Positions 16,815-27,909 are shown, counted from the first letter of the stretch. The stretch is 38,359 bases of DNA from Betaproteobacteria bacterium (GCA_004295105.1 SHNC01000240.1:1-38359), one strand, 5' to 3'. Made by a program: numbers and translations. The notes: generated from the letters alone by a model not told the origin.

Positions 16815-17789
16815 TCAATCGGCGGTCAGCTTGTACTCGTCCACCAGGGACGACCAGACAGCCAGCTCGCGCGTGATGGTCGAGGCCAGGTCCTGGGGCG
16901 TCGCGCTCTCGGGGGCCAGCATGCGGCGCTCGAGTTCGCCGCGCATCTCGGGCCGTGCCACGGCGGCGGCGATGTCGGCGGCCAACCGGCCACGGGCAGC
17001 CTCGGGCGCCTTGGCCGCCGTGTAGACCCCCTGCCAGGTGGGCACGGCCACGCCGCCCATGCCGGCCTCGGCCATGGTCGGTACCTCGGGCAGCGCAGCG
17101 TTGCGCTCGGGTTCCAGCACGGCCAGCACACGCAGCGCGCCCGACTTCGCCTGCCCCTGCAGCAGCGACAGCGGCCCAAACATCAGCTGCACGCGGCCCG
17201 CCAGCAGGTCGGGCATGGCCTGGGTGCCCCCCTTGTACGGCACCCGGGTGAGCTGGATGCCGGCGGCCTTCATGAACTGCGCCACCGCCAGCACCTCGCT
17301 GGGCGTGCTGGTGGCCACGTTGAAGGCGTTCGGCTGCTGGCGCGCCTGCTTCACGAACTCGGCCAAGGTCTGCGCGGGAACACTGGGGTGCACGGCAAGG
17401 GCAAACGGCACCCGGCCGACCTTGCCCAGCGGCGCCAGGTCGTGCGCCCAGTCCAGGCCCGAGCCCTTGGCCAGCAACGGTGTGGCGATCATCGAGCCCG
17501 GCGCGTAGAGCAAGGTGTGGCCGTCGGCCGGCGCCGCCAGCGCTTCGCGCGCCGCGACCAGCCCGTTGGCCCCGGGCTTGTTCTCCACCGTCACCACCTG
17601 GCCGAGCGAGGCACTCAGCTGCTGCGCCACCTGGCGCGCGATGAAGTCGCTGGGCCCGCCGGCCGGCACCGGCACCAACATGCGCAGCGGCTTGGACGGG
17701 AAGACCGTTGCGGTGGCGGCCTGCGCGAATGCGGCGACAGGGGCGGCCAGGGCCGCCAGGGCGGCGATGCAGGACATCAGGTGGCGCAT
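16815..17789 (-). CDS. TctC/Bug-family periplasmic solute receptor
   Basis: Extracytoplasmic receptor of the tripartite tricarboxylate transporter type, a family greatly expanded in Burkholderiales. A signal peptide (1-22, ending AFAQA) precedes FPSKPLRMLVPVPAGGPSDF, the hallmark start of Bug proteins. ENKPGANGLVAARE, VPYKGGTQAMPDLLAGRVQLMF and the PTMAEAGM segment are equally typical. Length 324 aa is normal. A strong GGAGG site precedes ATG 17789. No TctA/TctB permease genes accompany it, as is common for orphan Bug proteins, so ligand and partner are unknown. It is the middle gene of a three-gene minus-strand operon divergent from a LysR regulator. Confidence 0.93.
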   Translation of the reverse strand: MRHLMSCIAALAALAAPVAAFAQAATATVFPSKPLRMLVPVPAGGPSDFIARQVAQQLSASLGQVVTVENKPGANGLVAAREALAAPADGHTLLYAPGSMIATPLLAKGSGLDWAHDLAPLGKVGRVPFALAVHPSVPAQTLAEFVKQARQQPNAFNVATSTPSEVLAVAQFMKAAGIQLTRVPYKGGTQAMPDLLAGRVQLMFGPLSLLQGQAKSGALRVLAVLEPERNAALPEVPTMAEAGMGGVAVPTWQGVYTAAKAPEAARGRLAADIAAAVARPEMRGELERRMLAPESATPQDLASTITRELAVWSSLVDEYKLTAD

Positions 17790-17804
17790 GGAATCCTCCG
17801 GAGT

Positions 17805-18155
17805 TCAGAACAGGGTCGGGAAGGCGGCGCCCGGCTGCAGCCAGCGCAGCCAGGCGATGGAAGCGGCGATGGCGCCGCACATGAAGGCATTGAAGGCGTT
17901 GACGGCCACGGCACGGTTGATGCGCCGCCCGTTCTGCTCGTGCAGCCACATCGCCATCGTCAGGTTGGCGCCCAGGAAGGTCAGCCAGGTGAACAGCGAG
18001 TGCTGGTCGGCCTGACCGCTGCTCTGGATGGCGGCGAGCGTGGGCAGGTAGGCGACGATGCGCAGGCCGTTGAAGAGCGCGAACGCGCCGCTCAGAAGAG
18101 TCAGGCTGCGCCCGTGCGGCGCGGCGAGGTTGGCGGTGAGCGTGGCGGTCTTCAT
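17805..18155 (-). CDS. small membrane protein, three predicted TM segments (116 aa)
   Basis: Not a family I can name. Three hydrophobic segments are visible: about 19-40 (LTLLSGAFALFNGLRIVAYL), 53-72 (LFTWLTFLGANLTMAMWL) and 82-103 (AVNAFNAFMCGAIAASIAWL). The ATG at 18155 is preceded by GGAG; an upstream ATG at 18176 is less likely. It is the first gene of the operon controlled from the LysR intergenic region and ends 15 bases before the receptor gene. A role in transport or membrane association with the receptor or glycosyltransferase is a guess. Confidence 0.72.
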   Translation of the reverse strand: MKTATLTANLAAPHGRSLTLLSGAFALFNGLRIVAYLPTLAAIQSSGQADQHSLFTWLTFLGANLTMAMWLHEQNGRRINRAVAVNAFNAFMCGAIAASIAWLRWLQPGAAFPTLF

Positions 18156-18236
18156 GGGCGTGCTCCACGGTGGCAATGGGCTTCACTGTAGGAGCCCGTC
18201 CGGTCGCACGAAAGCCCGCGGCAGGCACAATGCGCT

Positions 18237-18251
18237 TTAACCGCTGGTTAA
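18237..18251. promoter_or_regulatory. perfect inverted repeat between LysR gene and its divergent operon
   Basis: TTAACC-GCT-GGTTAA, a 6-bp perfect dyad with T-n-A spacing like LysR boxes, lies 24 bases before the LysR gene start and 82 bases before the divergent operon start. It is the best candidate for the LysR regulator binding site. Confidence 0.6.
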
Positions 18252-18275
18252 GGCGTTGCCGGGGAAGATTCGGCC

Positions 18276-19274
18276 ATGGACAAGCTTCGCGCCCTGCACT
18301 ACTTCGTGGCCGCCGCCGAGGAGGGCAGCTTCTCGGCCGCGGCCCGCCGCTTCGACGTCAGCGTGCCGGCGGTGACCAAGCTGGTCTCCGCGCTGGAGCG
18401 CGAACTGGGTGTGAAGCTGCTCGATCGCAGCACGCAGGGCCTGTCGCTCACGGCCCGCGGGGCGCAGTACCTGGAGAACTGCACGCCCCTGCTGGCCCAG
18501 CTGTCCGACGCCGACCGAGCGCTGGCCGCGCCCGGGGCGCGGCGCGCGCGCACGCTGGTCGTGGGCGCACCGCCGCTACTGTCGCGCGCGCTGCTGGTGC
18601 CGGCCCTGGGCGAGTGGCACGAGCGGCATCCCCACGTGCACATCGACCTGCGCACCGTGGACTTCCTCACCGTCAAGGACACGGCGACGCGGGGTGTCGA
18701 TGTCCTGGTCGCCCTGGGCTGGCCGGGCAGCGTCGACCTCGTTCAGCGGCCACTGGCGCAGAGCCGACTGATCATCTGCGCCAGCCCGGCCTACTGGCGG
18801 CGGCACGGCATGCCGGGCCGCCCCGCCGAGTTGGTGAACCACATCTGCCCGCTGGTGCGCACCCCGGAAGGCACGGTGCTCGACCTGTGGCGCCACACGC
18901 GCGATGGCGTGGTCGATGAAGTGGCCGTGGGCGGCTGGCTCACCTGCGCCAGCCGCGATGACGTGCTGCAGGCCGTGTTGCTGGGGCATGGCGTGGGGCG
19001 CTTCGCCGACCTGTCGGTCTGGTCCTTCGTTCGCGACGGTCTGCTGCAGCCCGTGCTGGTCGACTGGGAGAGCAGCGACTCGCCGCCGTTCAGTGCGCTG
19101 ATCCGGCCCGAGTCGAAGCGGGACGCGGTCGTGCAGGACTTCGTGAACTTCCTGACCGACCTGCTGCGTCCCGTCGAGGCAATGTGCAGCGAAGCCTTCG
19201 GCTCAAGGCCGTCGGCCGTCCGGCCCCGCTGGTACGCCAGCCGTCCTGGGCGGGCGTCAAAAGCGCACCGGTGA
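18276..19274 (+). CDS. LysR-family transcriptional regulator
   Basis: DNA-binding regulator. The N-terminal winged helix (1-62; MDKLRALHYFVAAAEEGSFSAAARRFDVS, then VTKLVSALERELGVKLLDRS) is classic LysR. The C-terminal effector-binding domain (about 90-300) senses an unknown small molecule. Length 332 aa is slightly above the typical 300, with extra Arg/Ser-rich C-terminal residues that may be non-conserved. It is divergent from the membrane protein/TctC/glycosyltransferase operon, the usual layout for control of that operon and itself. An inverted repeat sits between them. Confidence 0.94.
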   Translation: MDKLRALHYFVAAAEEGSFSAAARRFDVSVPAVTKLVSALERELGVKLLDRSTQGLSLTARGAQYLENCTPLLAQLSDADRALAAPGARRARTLVVGAPPLLSRALLVPALGEWHERHPHVHIDLRTVDFLTVKDTATRGVDVLVALGWPGSVDLVQRPLAQSRLIICASPAYWRRHGMPGRPAELVNHICPLVRTPEGTVLDLWRHTRDGVVDEVAVGGWLTCASRDDVLQAVLLGHGVGRFADLSVWSFVRDGLLQPVLVDWESSDSPPFSALIRPESKRDAVVQDFVNFLTDLLRPVEAMCSEAFGSRPSAVRPRWYASRPGRASKAHR

Positions 19275-19277
19275 ATG

Positions 19278-19324
19278 CCCGGTACCGGGTCGCGGACTCA
19301 AAGGGCTGCTCATGGCCGAGTCCG
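19278..19324 (+). terminator. hairpins after the LysR gene
   Basis: A perfect 12-bp palindrome CCCGGTACCGGG (19278-19289) is followed by CGGACTC/GAGTCCG (19293-19299/19318-19324). Both lie just after the LysR stop and may form a termination region. There is no T run. Confidence 0.3.
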
Positions 19325-19422
19325 TGAGTTCGCGGCTGCTCCAGGAAGCTGACGCTCAACAGACGCCGCCCGCCCGGCCGAGAGCGCATCCTGTGTGGCC
19401 CTCAACTCGATGGGAGACCATC

Positions 19423-20046
19423 ATGGGAACCACAGGCAACGCCGCTCATCGCGAGCCGTGGAACAAGGGCAAGATCGTCGGGCAGAAGGCGCCGTTCAAG
19501 CTCAAGGACATCTGGGCGCTACGCGCCAGGCTGCAGATGGAGAGCCGGGTGCGAGAGCTTGCTCTCTTCAACCTGGGCATCGACAGCAAGCTGCGGGGAT
19601 GCGACCTCGTCGCACTCAAGGTGCGGGACGTGTGCCATGGCGACCAGGTGGCGACACGCGCCGTCGTCATGCAGCACAAGACGCAGCGCCCGGTGCAGTT
19701 CGAGATCACGCAGGCTGCCCGCGACGCCTTGCAAGCCTGGATCAAGCTGGCTGGGCTGAAGCCGGAGGACTTCCTGTTCCCAAGCCGGCTGCACAACTCG
19801 CCGCATCTGGGGACCCGGCAGTACGCCCGAATCCTCGGGCACTGGGTCGACGAGCTGGGTCTGGATCGCGCCGAGTACGGGACGCACTCGATGCGCAGGA
19901 CCAAGGCTACGCTGATCTACCGACGCACCAAGAACCTGCGCGCCGTCCAGCTGCTGCTGGGGCACTCCAAGCTCGAGTCGACGGTGCGATACCTCGGCAT
20001 CGAGGTTGATGACGCCCTCGAGATCTCGGAACAGACGGAGATCTGA
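19423..20046 (+). CDS. short tyrosine recombinase, catalytic domain only (207 aa)
   Basis: Lone tyrosine-recombinase catalytic domain. Active-site residues visible are Arg58 (SKLRGCDL), Lys86 (QHKTQRP), His155-x-x-Arg158 (THSMRRTKA), His181 (LLGHSKLE) and Tyr190 (TVRYLG), a complete set. The core-binding domain of normal integrases is missing. Such 200-aa proteins are common in proteobacteria and probably act on a dedicated target or with a partner. The ATG at 19423 was chosen because GGGAG lies just upstream; the longer frame from 19312 has only low-complexity residues. It lies directly before an IS110 element and may mark another island boundary. Confidence 0.85.
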   Translation: MGTTGNAAHREPWNKGKIVGQKAPFKLKDIWALRARLQMESRVRELALFNLGIDSKLRGCDLVALKVRDVCHGDQVATRAVVMQHKTQRPVQFEITQAARDALQAWIKLAGLKPEDFLFPSRLHNSPHLGTRQYARILGHWVDELGLDRAEYGTHSMRRTKATLIYRRTKNLRAVQLLLGHSKLESTVRYLGIEVDDALEISEQTEI

Positions 20047-20223
20047 CGTTGTCATTGGCGGCCATCCCTGGGACTGCGGCCGGGTGGCCGTCTTTGATGG
20101 CTGCTCTGCGGCGCCGGGTCGAACTGGCAGTTCCGGCCACAAGCCGCCGGTCGCCTCGCCGCCACATAGCGGACGGTCGCCCAGGGGATGCCGTGTCTCC
20201 ATGGCATCGGCGCACCCTTCACC
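20047..20223. other. spacer between recombinase gene and IS element
   Basis: An imperfect inverted repeat GGCGGCCATCC/GGGTGGCCGTC near 20055-20092 could terminate the recombinase transcript. A GATGCC/GGCATC hairpin lies near 20187-20208. No gene is apparent. Confidence 0.35.
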
Positions 20224-20236
20224 ACGTCCTGAAAAG

Positions 20237-20494
20237 TGTTCTTATCAGCGCCCCAGGCGCGCACGCGCGGCAGGCGTTCGCAAAGAAACAGCCGGTGCGC
20301 TACAACGGGGGCGGCAGCGACGACATCACCGACACGTCACTGGTGCGAGCTTGAGCGAGCCCGTTTATCAGCTTGGTTGGGGAATCGTCGGCGAAATTGG
20401 TGAGCGCAGCAGTGCGCATCCCGTTTGTGAGATCGAGTCAATTTCGACGCTTCCCATGGTGCTGCCTTTCATCAACGATGACGGAGAGCAGGCC
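20237..20494 (+). ncRNA. candidate bridge (seek) RNA in IS110 left end
   Basis: IS110 elements encode a structured guide RNA in a non-coding end; in the IS110 group it precedes the transposase. This 258-base leader is non-coding and has nested pairing: CGAAATTG (20392-20399) with CAATTTCG (20439-20446), enclosing GCGCA-GCAG-TGCGC (20404-20417). Target and donor loops were not identified. Confidence 0.4.
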
Positions 20495-21820
20495 ATGGCA
20501 GCACGCAAGCAGGAAGTCGCGGTGTTCCCCAATGCCGCTGGAATCGATGTTGGCGCAACGAGCCACTGGGTGGCCGTGCCGCCGCATCTGGCAGATGGTC
20601 CTGTACGCGAGTTCGGGCCGATGACGACCGACCTCAATGCGCTGGCCGACTGGCTGCTGGCGTGCGGCGTCGACACGGTGGCACTGGAATCAACTGGCGT
20701 CTACTGGATCCCTGTGTACGAGGTTCTCGAACAGCGTGGCCTGAAGGTCTGGCTGGTCGATGCCCGGCAGCTGAAGTACGTTCCCGGCCGCAAAAGCGAC
20801 ATCCAGGATTGCCAGTGGCTGCAGAAGCTCATGAGCCTGGGACTGCTGCGAGCGGCGTGGCGGCCTGACGGTGAAGTGTGCGTCGTGCGTGCTGTGGCGC
20901 GCCAGCGCGAGGTGCTGCTCACCGAGCAGGCGAGTTGGGTGCAGCGTATGCAGAAGTCGCTCGTGCAGATGAACCTCCAACTCACCGAGGTGCTAACCGA
21001 CGTGATGGGCGTAACCGGGCAGGCGATCATCCGCGCCATCGTCGCTGGCGAGCGCGACGCGGTCGTGCTGGCGCAGCATCGCAACCGGCGCGTCAAGGCC
21101 AGCAAGGACGATGTCATCAAGGCGCTCAGCGGCAACTGGCGGGAAGAGCATCTGTTCGTTCTCGGTCAGTCTCTGGCGATGTATGACGACATTGCTCGGC
21201 ATCTTGCCGGCTGCGATACCAAGCTCCAGGCGCTGCTGACCGAGCGCAGCCGCGGGGGTATAGAACTTGGCAAGCCTCCCCGGGCCGGAAGCAGAACGCG
21301 CGCGGTGTTCGACCTTCGCCAGACGCTGGCCGACTGGGCGGGCGTGGACCTCACGCGCATCAACGGGCTGGACGTGACCTCGGTGATGAAGATCCTGTCC
21401 GAAGTCGGTCCTGACCTGAGCCGGTTCGCGAACGTCAAGCACTTCTGTTCGTGGCTGGGCCTGTGCCCGGCCACGAAGATCAGTGGCGGCAAGGTCATTT
21501 CGGCGAGCACCAAGCACTCGGCCAATCGGGTTCGCCAGACGCTGAAGTTGGCGGCCATGAGCCTGTCGCGCAGCCAGTCGGCGCTCGGAGCGTTCTATCG
21601 CCGACTGTGCACGCGCATGGGCAAGCCCAGCGCCAACACTGCTGCGGCGCACAAACTCGCGCGACTCGTCTACTTCATGCTCACCCGAGGTGAGGCTTTC
21701 GTGGACCAAGGCCAGCAGCGCTATGAAGAGCAGCAGCGTGAGCGCAGCGTCGCTGCTTTGAAGCGTCGGGCTGCGGCCCTGGGCTTCCAGGTCGCTCCGG
21801 TCGCACCTGCCGCGACATGA
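20495..21820 (+). CDS. IS110-family transposase (441 aa)
   Basis: DEDD recombinase of the IS110 family. The RuvC-like domain has Asp18 (AGIDVGATSH), Glu65 (ALESTGVYW) and Asp102/Asp105 (KSDIQDCQW). The C-terminal transposase_20 domain spans about 290-390 (INGLDVTSVMKILSEVG, FCSWLGLCPATKISGGK, RVRQTLKLAA) and holds the nucleophilic Ser region. GGAG precedes ATG 20495; the longer frame upstream lies in the non-coding leader. Length is normal for the family, somewhat long because of a C-terminal extension (QGQQRYEEQQRER). No frameshift is apparent, so it may be active. Confidence 0.95.
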   Translation: MAARKQEVAVFPNAAGIDVGATSHWVAVPPHLADGPVREFGPMTTDLNALADWLLACGVDTVALESTGVYWIPVYEVLEQRGLKVWLVDARQLKYVPGRKSDIQDCQWLQKLMSLGLLRAAWRPDGEVCVVRAVARQREVLLTEQASWVQRMQKSLVQMNLQLTEVLTDVMGVTGQAIIRAIVAGERDAVVLAQHRNRRVKASKDDVIKALSGNWREEHLFVLGQSLAMYDDIARHLAGCDTKLQALLTERSRGGIELGKPPRAGSRTRAVFDLRQTLADWAGVDLTRINGLDVTSVMKILSEVGPDLSRFANVKHFCSWLGLCPATKISGGKVISASTKHSANRVRQTLKLAAMSLSRSQSALGAFYRRLCTRMGKPSANTAAAHKLARLVYFMLTRGEAFVDQGQQRYEEQQRERSVAALKRRAAALGFQVAPVAPAAT

Positions 21821-22054
21821 ACACCTGGACGGGTAGATCTGTTTCTTGTGAGGACGTCATTTGGTATATGTAAACTTGGCGTGGGTTGAATGCGGTACTC
21901 CGGCAAGGCTCAAAGGAGCTGCGGCGGGAGGGGTGGGATTGCAGTGACGGCGGATGAGGTCCAATGAAGGGCGGGCCCGAGCAAGTACCGAAACTCCCGA
22001 CCGATATCGCCCGTCGGCGATGACTCCAATCGCTTCCCGAGCCTCGACCCAACC

Positions 22055-23110
22055 GTGACGCCACAACACCCAACCACACTGTTGCACCCAGGTGTCGCCG
22101 CGGCGCTGGCCGCGGCCGCTTTGTTTGGCGCCGGCACGCCGATGGCGAAGCTCTTGCTGGGAACAGTGAATCCCTGGCTTCTGGCCGGCCTGTTGTATCT
22201 GGGGTCAGGCGCCGGACTGGCGCTTTCGAGGCTTCTCGGTCGGGCGGAGCGCGTGAAGCTGCCGGCCGAGCAGCGGGTCTGGCTGGCTGGCGCTGTCGTG
22301 TCGGGCGGGGTACTTGGCCCCCTGCTGCTGATGTTCGGTCTCTCCCGCATGCCGGCGTCGGGCGCATCCTTGCTGCTCAATGCCGAAGGCGTGTTCACCG
22401 CCTTGCTGGCCTGGTTTGCCTTCAAGGAGAACTTCGACCAACGCATCGCACTGGGCATGCTGGCCATCGTCGCTGGCGCGCTGGCCCTGAGCGGGCCGGG
22501 CAAGGCAAGCATCGGCGACGCCTGGCCTGCGCTGGCCGTACTGGGCGCCTGTGCCGCGTGGGCGGTCGACAACAACCTGACCCGCAAGGTGGCACTGGCC
22601 GACGCCACCTGGATCGCGTCGATCAAGGGCCTGGTCGCCGGTGGCGTGAACCTGGCGCTGGGCTTGGCGATCGGCGCGTCCTTGCCGCCTGTGCCCTGGT
22701 TCGCCGGAGCACTGATCCTCGGATTTGGGGCTTACGGGATCAGCCTGACGTTGTTCGTCGTGGCATTGCGGCACCTCGGCTCGGCTCGCACGGGCGCGTA
22801 CTTCTCGGTGGCGCCGTTCTTCGGCGCCGTGCTGGCAGTCGTGTGGCTCGGCGAACCGGTTACGAGGGACCTGCTGGTGGCGGGTGCGTTGATGGCCGTG
22901 GGAGTCTGGCTGCATCTGACCGAACAGCACACGCACGTACATGCCCACCCGGCCGAGGAGCATGACCATGAGCACGAACACGACGTACACCACCAGCACG
23001 AACACGCGGGGGGCCCCGCGTCCTGGCGCCACTCGCATCCGCATCGCCACGAGCCACTGACCCACGCGCACGCGCACTTTCCAGACGCGCACCACCGGCA
23101 CAGACACTGA
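22055..23110 (+). CDS. EamA/DMT-type membrane permease with His-rich C-terminal tail (351 aa)
   Basis: Ten-TM drug/metabolite transporter superfamily member with two EamA repeats (about 10-140 and 150-285; GGVLGPLLLMFGLSRMPASG and ACAAWAVDNNLTRKVALA). It starts with GTG at 22055; no stronger start is visible. Beyond the last TM, about 55 residues are His/Glu/Asp-rich (THVHAHPAEEHDHEHEHD, then HPHRHEPLTHAHAHF), a likely metal-binding tail like those of metal exporters and Co/Ni/Zn proteins. Its position at the edge of the metal-resistance block suggests metal or metal-complex export, but the substrate is unknown. It follows the IS element. Confidence 0.88.
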   Translation: MTPQHPTTLLHPGVAAALAAAALFGAGTPMAKLLLGTVNPWLLAGLLYLGSGAGLALSRLLGRAERVKLPAEQRVWLAGAVVSGGVLGPLLLMFGLSRMPASGASLLLNAEGVFTALLAWFAFKENFDQRIALGMLAIVAGALALSGPGKASIGDAWPALAVLGACAAWAVDNNLTRKVALADATWIASIKGLVAGGVNLALGLAIGASLPPVPWFAGALILGFGAYGISLTLFVVALRHLGSARTGAYFSVAPFFGAVLAVVWLGEPVTRDLLVAGALMAVGVWLHLTEQHTHVHAHPAEEHDHEHEHDVHHQHEHAGGPASWRHSHPHRHEPLTHAHAHFPDAHHRHRH

Positions 23111-23136
23111 TGTCATCAGCGCGGTAACCTCAGCTC

Positions 23137-23515
23137 GTGCAGCGCAAGGACATCGTCATAGTCACGACCGCGCTGGCGGACGCGCACGACGGCAATTGGC
23201 AGACGGCCCGACTATGGGCCTGCATGCGCGCCGCACCGTGGCATCGGTGGCGGCATGCGTGCACACAACCCCGGGGCGCCGCTGACCGTGGTGCTGACCG
23301 GCACCGACTTGTACCGACCGGCTGATCGTTCTGAACGAACTTGTCGCGCGCTCGTTGCCGACTGCGCTGAGATCCAAGGCGCGGGTGATCGTGCAGTCCT
23401 GCGCCGCGCGGCAGCCGCTCGATAAGACGGCGACGCAACCTTCGCGCTCCCATGGTCAGCCATCTGCGCGAAGAGAAGTCGCCTCGAACCTACTTCGACG
23501 CTGCGCGCCCGCCGG
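23137..23515 (+). pseudogene. senB: decayed senB-like glycosyltransferase (selenosugar synthase) relic
   Basis: Pieces in three frames resemble SenB, the selenosugar synthase of selenoneine synthesis (family TIGR04348). Frame 1: IVTTALADAHDGNWQTAR from 23137. Frame 2: PLTVVLTGTDLYR near 23279-23317. Frame 3: RLIVLNELVARSLPTAL and RVIVQSCAARQPLDK from 23319. Frame 1 again: MVSHLREEKSPRTYFDAAR from 23452. The order matches an intact gene, but there are frameshifts, and the internal stretch between frames 1 and 2 is too short. No senA or senC relic is seen. The match is from memory and should be confirmed by a search. Confidence 0.65.
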
Positions 23516-23766
23516 CCGCCGCGTCGACACCCGCGATGCCGCTCGTCCAGGGCGACGTCCCCAAAGTCGATGTGGCCAAAGGTCTCGTCGTGCTGCGCCA
23601 CGACGACGTACTGAACCTGGCCATGCCGCCGATGACCATGGCCTTCGATGTCGCCGACTCGCGGATGTTCGACGGCCTCAAGGCGTGCGACAAGGTCAGC
23701 TTCCAGGCCGAAATGGTCAAGGGCAAGCCGACCGTGACTGAGCTGGAGCATGCTGCAGCCCGATGA
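23452..23766 (+). CDS. CusF-type copper-binding domain fused to senB-derived leader (104 aa)
   Basis: Residues about 33-100 match the periplasmic Cu(I)/Ag(I) chaperone CusF (QGDVPKVDVAKGLVVLRHDD, then MPPMTMAFDVADSR and FQAEMVKGKPTVTELE). Metal ligands His50, Met58, Met61 and Met63 are present. CusF normally has an N-terminal signal peptide. Here residues 1-19 are senB relic sequence (MVSHLREEKSPRTYFDAAR), so export would fail. A recombination event probably joined the two near 23515. The ORF is open, but may be non-functional or may start at a later codon. It converges with the lipoprotein gene. Confidence 0.65.
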   Translation: MVSHLREEKSPRTYFDAARPPAAASTPAMPLVQGDVPKVDVAKGLVVLRHDDVLNLAMPPMTMAFDVADSRMFDGLKACDKVSFQAEMVKGKPTVTELEHAAAR

Positions 23767-23767
23767 C

Positions 23768-23818
23768 CGAGCCCGTTCACGCGGCTCGCCCGGCCGTTGC
23801 GTGCAGAGGGCGGGCTCG
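23768..23818. terminator. inverted repeat between convergent genes
   Basis: CGAGCCCG (23768-23775) pairs perfectly with CGGGCTCG (23811-23818). It lies between the ends of two convergent genes and may be a bidirectional terminator. Confidence 0.5.
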
Positions 23819-23819
23819 T

Positions 23820-24365
23820 TCAGCGCAGGTTGACGTCGGCGACCAGCCTCGCCTTCGTGGCGCGCTCCCTGGTCGCCGCCTCGGACTCGGCCACCCACTC
23901 GTAGGTGCTCTTCCAGGCCCACACCGTGCCGTCGATCCGGACGAAGCGGATCTCGCCGGCCTGACCCTCCACCTTCGTGCTCTGGCGCTTGCCGTCGTAC
24001 TCAAAGGCGACGCTATGGGTGCCGGGCCTGAACTTGAACCGGACCATGGTGTCGGGCAGCGTGTCGACGCCGGCGCCGCCGTCCGGGTAGACCTTCACGA
24101 AGTTGCGGCCGTCCCCCCAGTTGCGTCGCACGACATAGACGGTCAGCGCATCACGGTCCGGCACGAAGCGCTTGGCCTCGGCATCCGCGTTCAGGCTGGG
24201 CGCCGCCACCGGGGTGCAGGCAATCACCCGGCCCCTGTTGGTCTTGTAGCAGTGCGGGACTTCGGCGGTGGGATCGGGCGCGCGCGGCGTGGCGCAGCCG
24301 GCCAGCAGCACGGCCGCCCCCAGTGCGGCCACGATGATCGGTCGATGCATGTCCATGGCCGTCAC
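23820..24365 (-). CDS. lipoprotein of unknown function at the end of the RND operon (181 aa)
   Basis: Unrecognised family. A lipoprotein signal peptide is clear (HRPIIVAALGAAVLLAGC, lipobox LAGC). The mature part has a Cys-containing segment (PHCYKTNRGRVIACTP), a central KRFVPDRDALTVYVVRRNWG and beta-rich repeats. GTG 24365 overlaps the upstream stop (GTGA), implying coupling; ATG 24356 is an alternative start closer to the signal peptide. It is the last gene of the minus-strand efflux operon. A truncated relative, 38035-38283, lies near the right edge with the same CY-(x)n-CT and DALTVY segments. Anchoring in the outer membrane is inferred. Confidence 0.75.
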   Translation of the reverse strand: MTAMDMHRPIIVAALGAAVLLAGCATPRAPDPTAEVPHCYKTNRGRVIACTPVAAPSLNADAEAKRFVPDRDALTVYVVRRNWGDGRNFVKVYPDGGAGVDTLPDTMVRFKFRPGTHSVAFEYDGKRQSTKVEGQAGEIRFVRIDGTVWAWKSTYEWVAESEAATRERATKARLVADVNLR

Positions 24366-24748
24366 TTCAGCGTGAAGCGCGCGGTGGCAGGCTTGCCTGC
24401 CACCATCACCACGGCAACCGCCTTGGTGCCGGGGCCAACCTTGAAGCTGCCAGTGGCCTCGAGCTTTTCGCCGGCCGGCTTCAATTCGACCTCCTGCTTC
24501 TCGGTGCCGGTCAGCAGCGTGACCTTGGCCGTGGCCTTGGATACGTCGGCGGTCTTGCCGTGGTCGCGCAGGAATAGCTGGATCGTTGTCGCCTTGGCGA
24601 CGAGCTCGTAGTCCATGTCCTTGACTTCGACGACCACGCCGCCGTGCATCGGCTTGTGCTCATGGGCGTGGTCGTGCTTGTCGTCAGCGGCAAAGGCCGA
24701 GCCTGCGAGAGCCAGGGCGAGCGAAGCGAGAACGGTGGGTGTCTTCAT
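24362..24748 (-). CDS. His-rich periplasmic metal-binding protein (128 aa)
   Basis: Small secreted protein downstream of the RND pump gene. The signal peptide (1-20, ending SAFA) is followed by a His-rich cluster (DDKHDHAHEHKPMHGG), then a beta-sandwich-like region (EVKDMDYELVAKATTIQLFL). Similar small proteins accompany heavy-metal RND operons and may buffer metal or donate it to the pump. A GGA-type ribosome site precedes ATG 24748. It starts 40 bases after the pump gene stop, and its own stop overlaps the lipoprotein start. The metal is unknown; His richness suits Zn, Ni, Co or Cu. Confidence 0.8.
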   Translation of the reverse strand: MKTPTVLASLALALAGSAFAADDKHDHAHEHKPMHGGVVVEVKDMDYELVAKATTIQLFLRDHGKTADVSKATAKVTLLTGTEKQEVELKPAGEKLEATGSFKVGPGTKAVAVVMVAGKPATARFTLK

Positions 24749-24788
24749 GGAAGTCCTTTCGGAGTTGTGTGTGTAGGCAGGGAACGGG

Positions 24789-27908
<3,120 letters not shown>

Positions 27909-27909
27909 G

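Larger units (their letters stand above)
20224..21857 (+). mobile_element. IS110-family insertion sequence, about 1.6 kb
   Basis: The element has one DEDD transposase gene, a 260-bp non-coding left end and a short right end. Subterminal inverted repeats are proposed at 20224-20236 (ACGTCCTGAAAAG) and 21845-21857 (complement ACGTCCTCACAAG), 11 of 13 matching. The true ends probably lie a few bases outside these, because IS110 elements lack terminal inverted repeats and make no clear target duplication. It separates the integrase gene from the metal-resistance block. Confidence 0.7.

Noticed and set aside
15604..18228. 874-codon minus-strand open frame
   Set aside because: Only the last 397 codons match a glycosyltransferase. 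The first 477 codons run out of frame over the TctC receptor and membrane protein genes and are low-complexity Arg/Ala/Gly.
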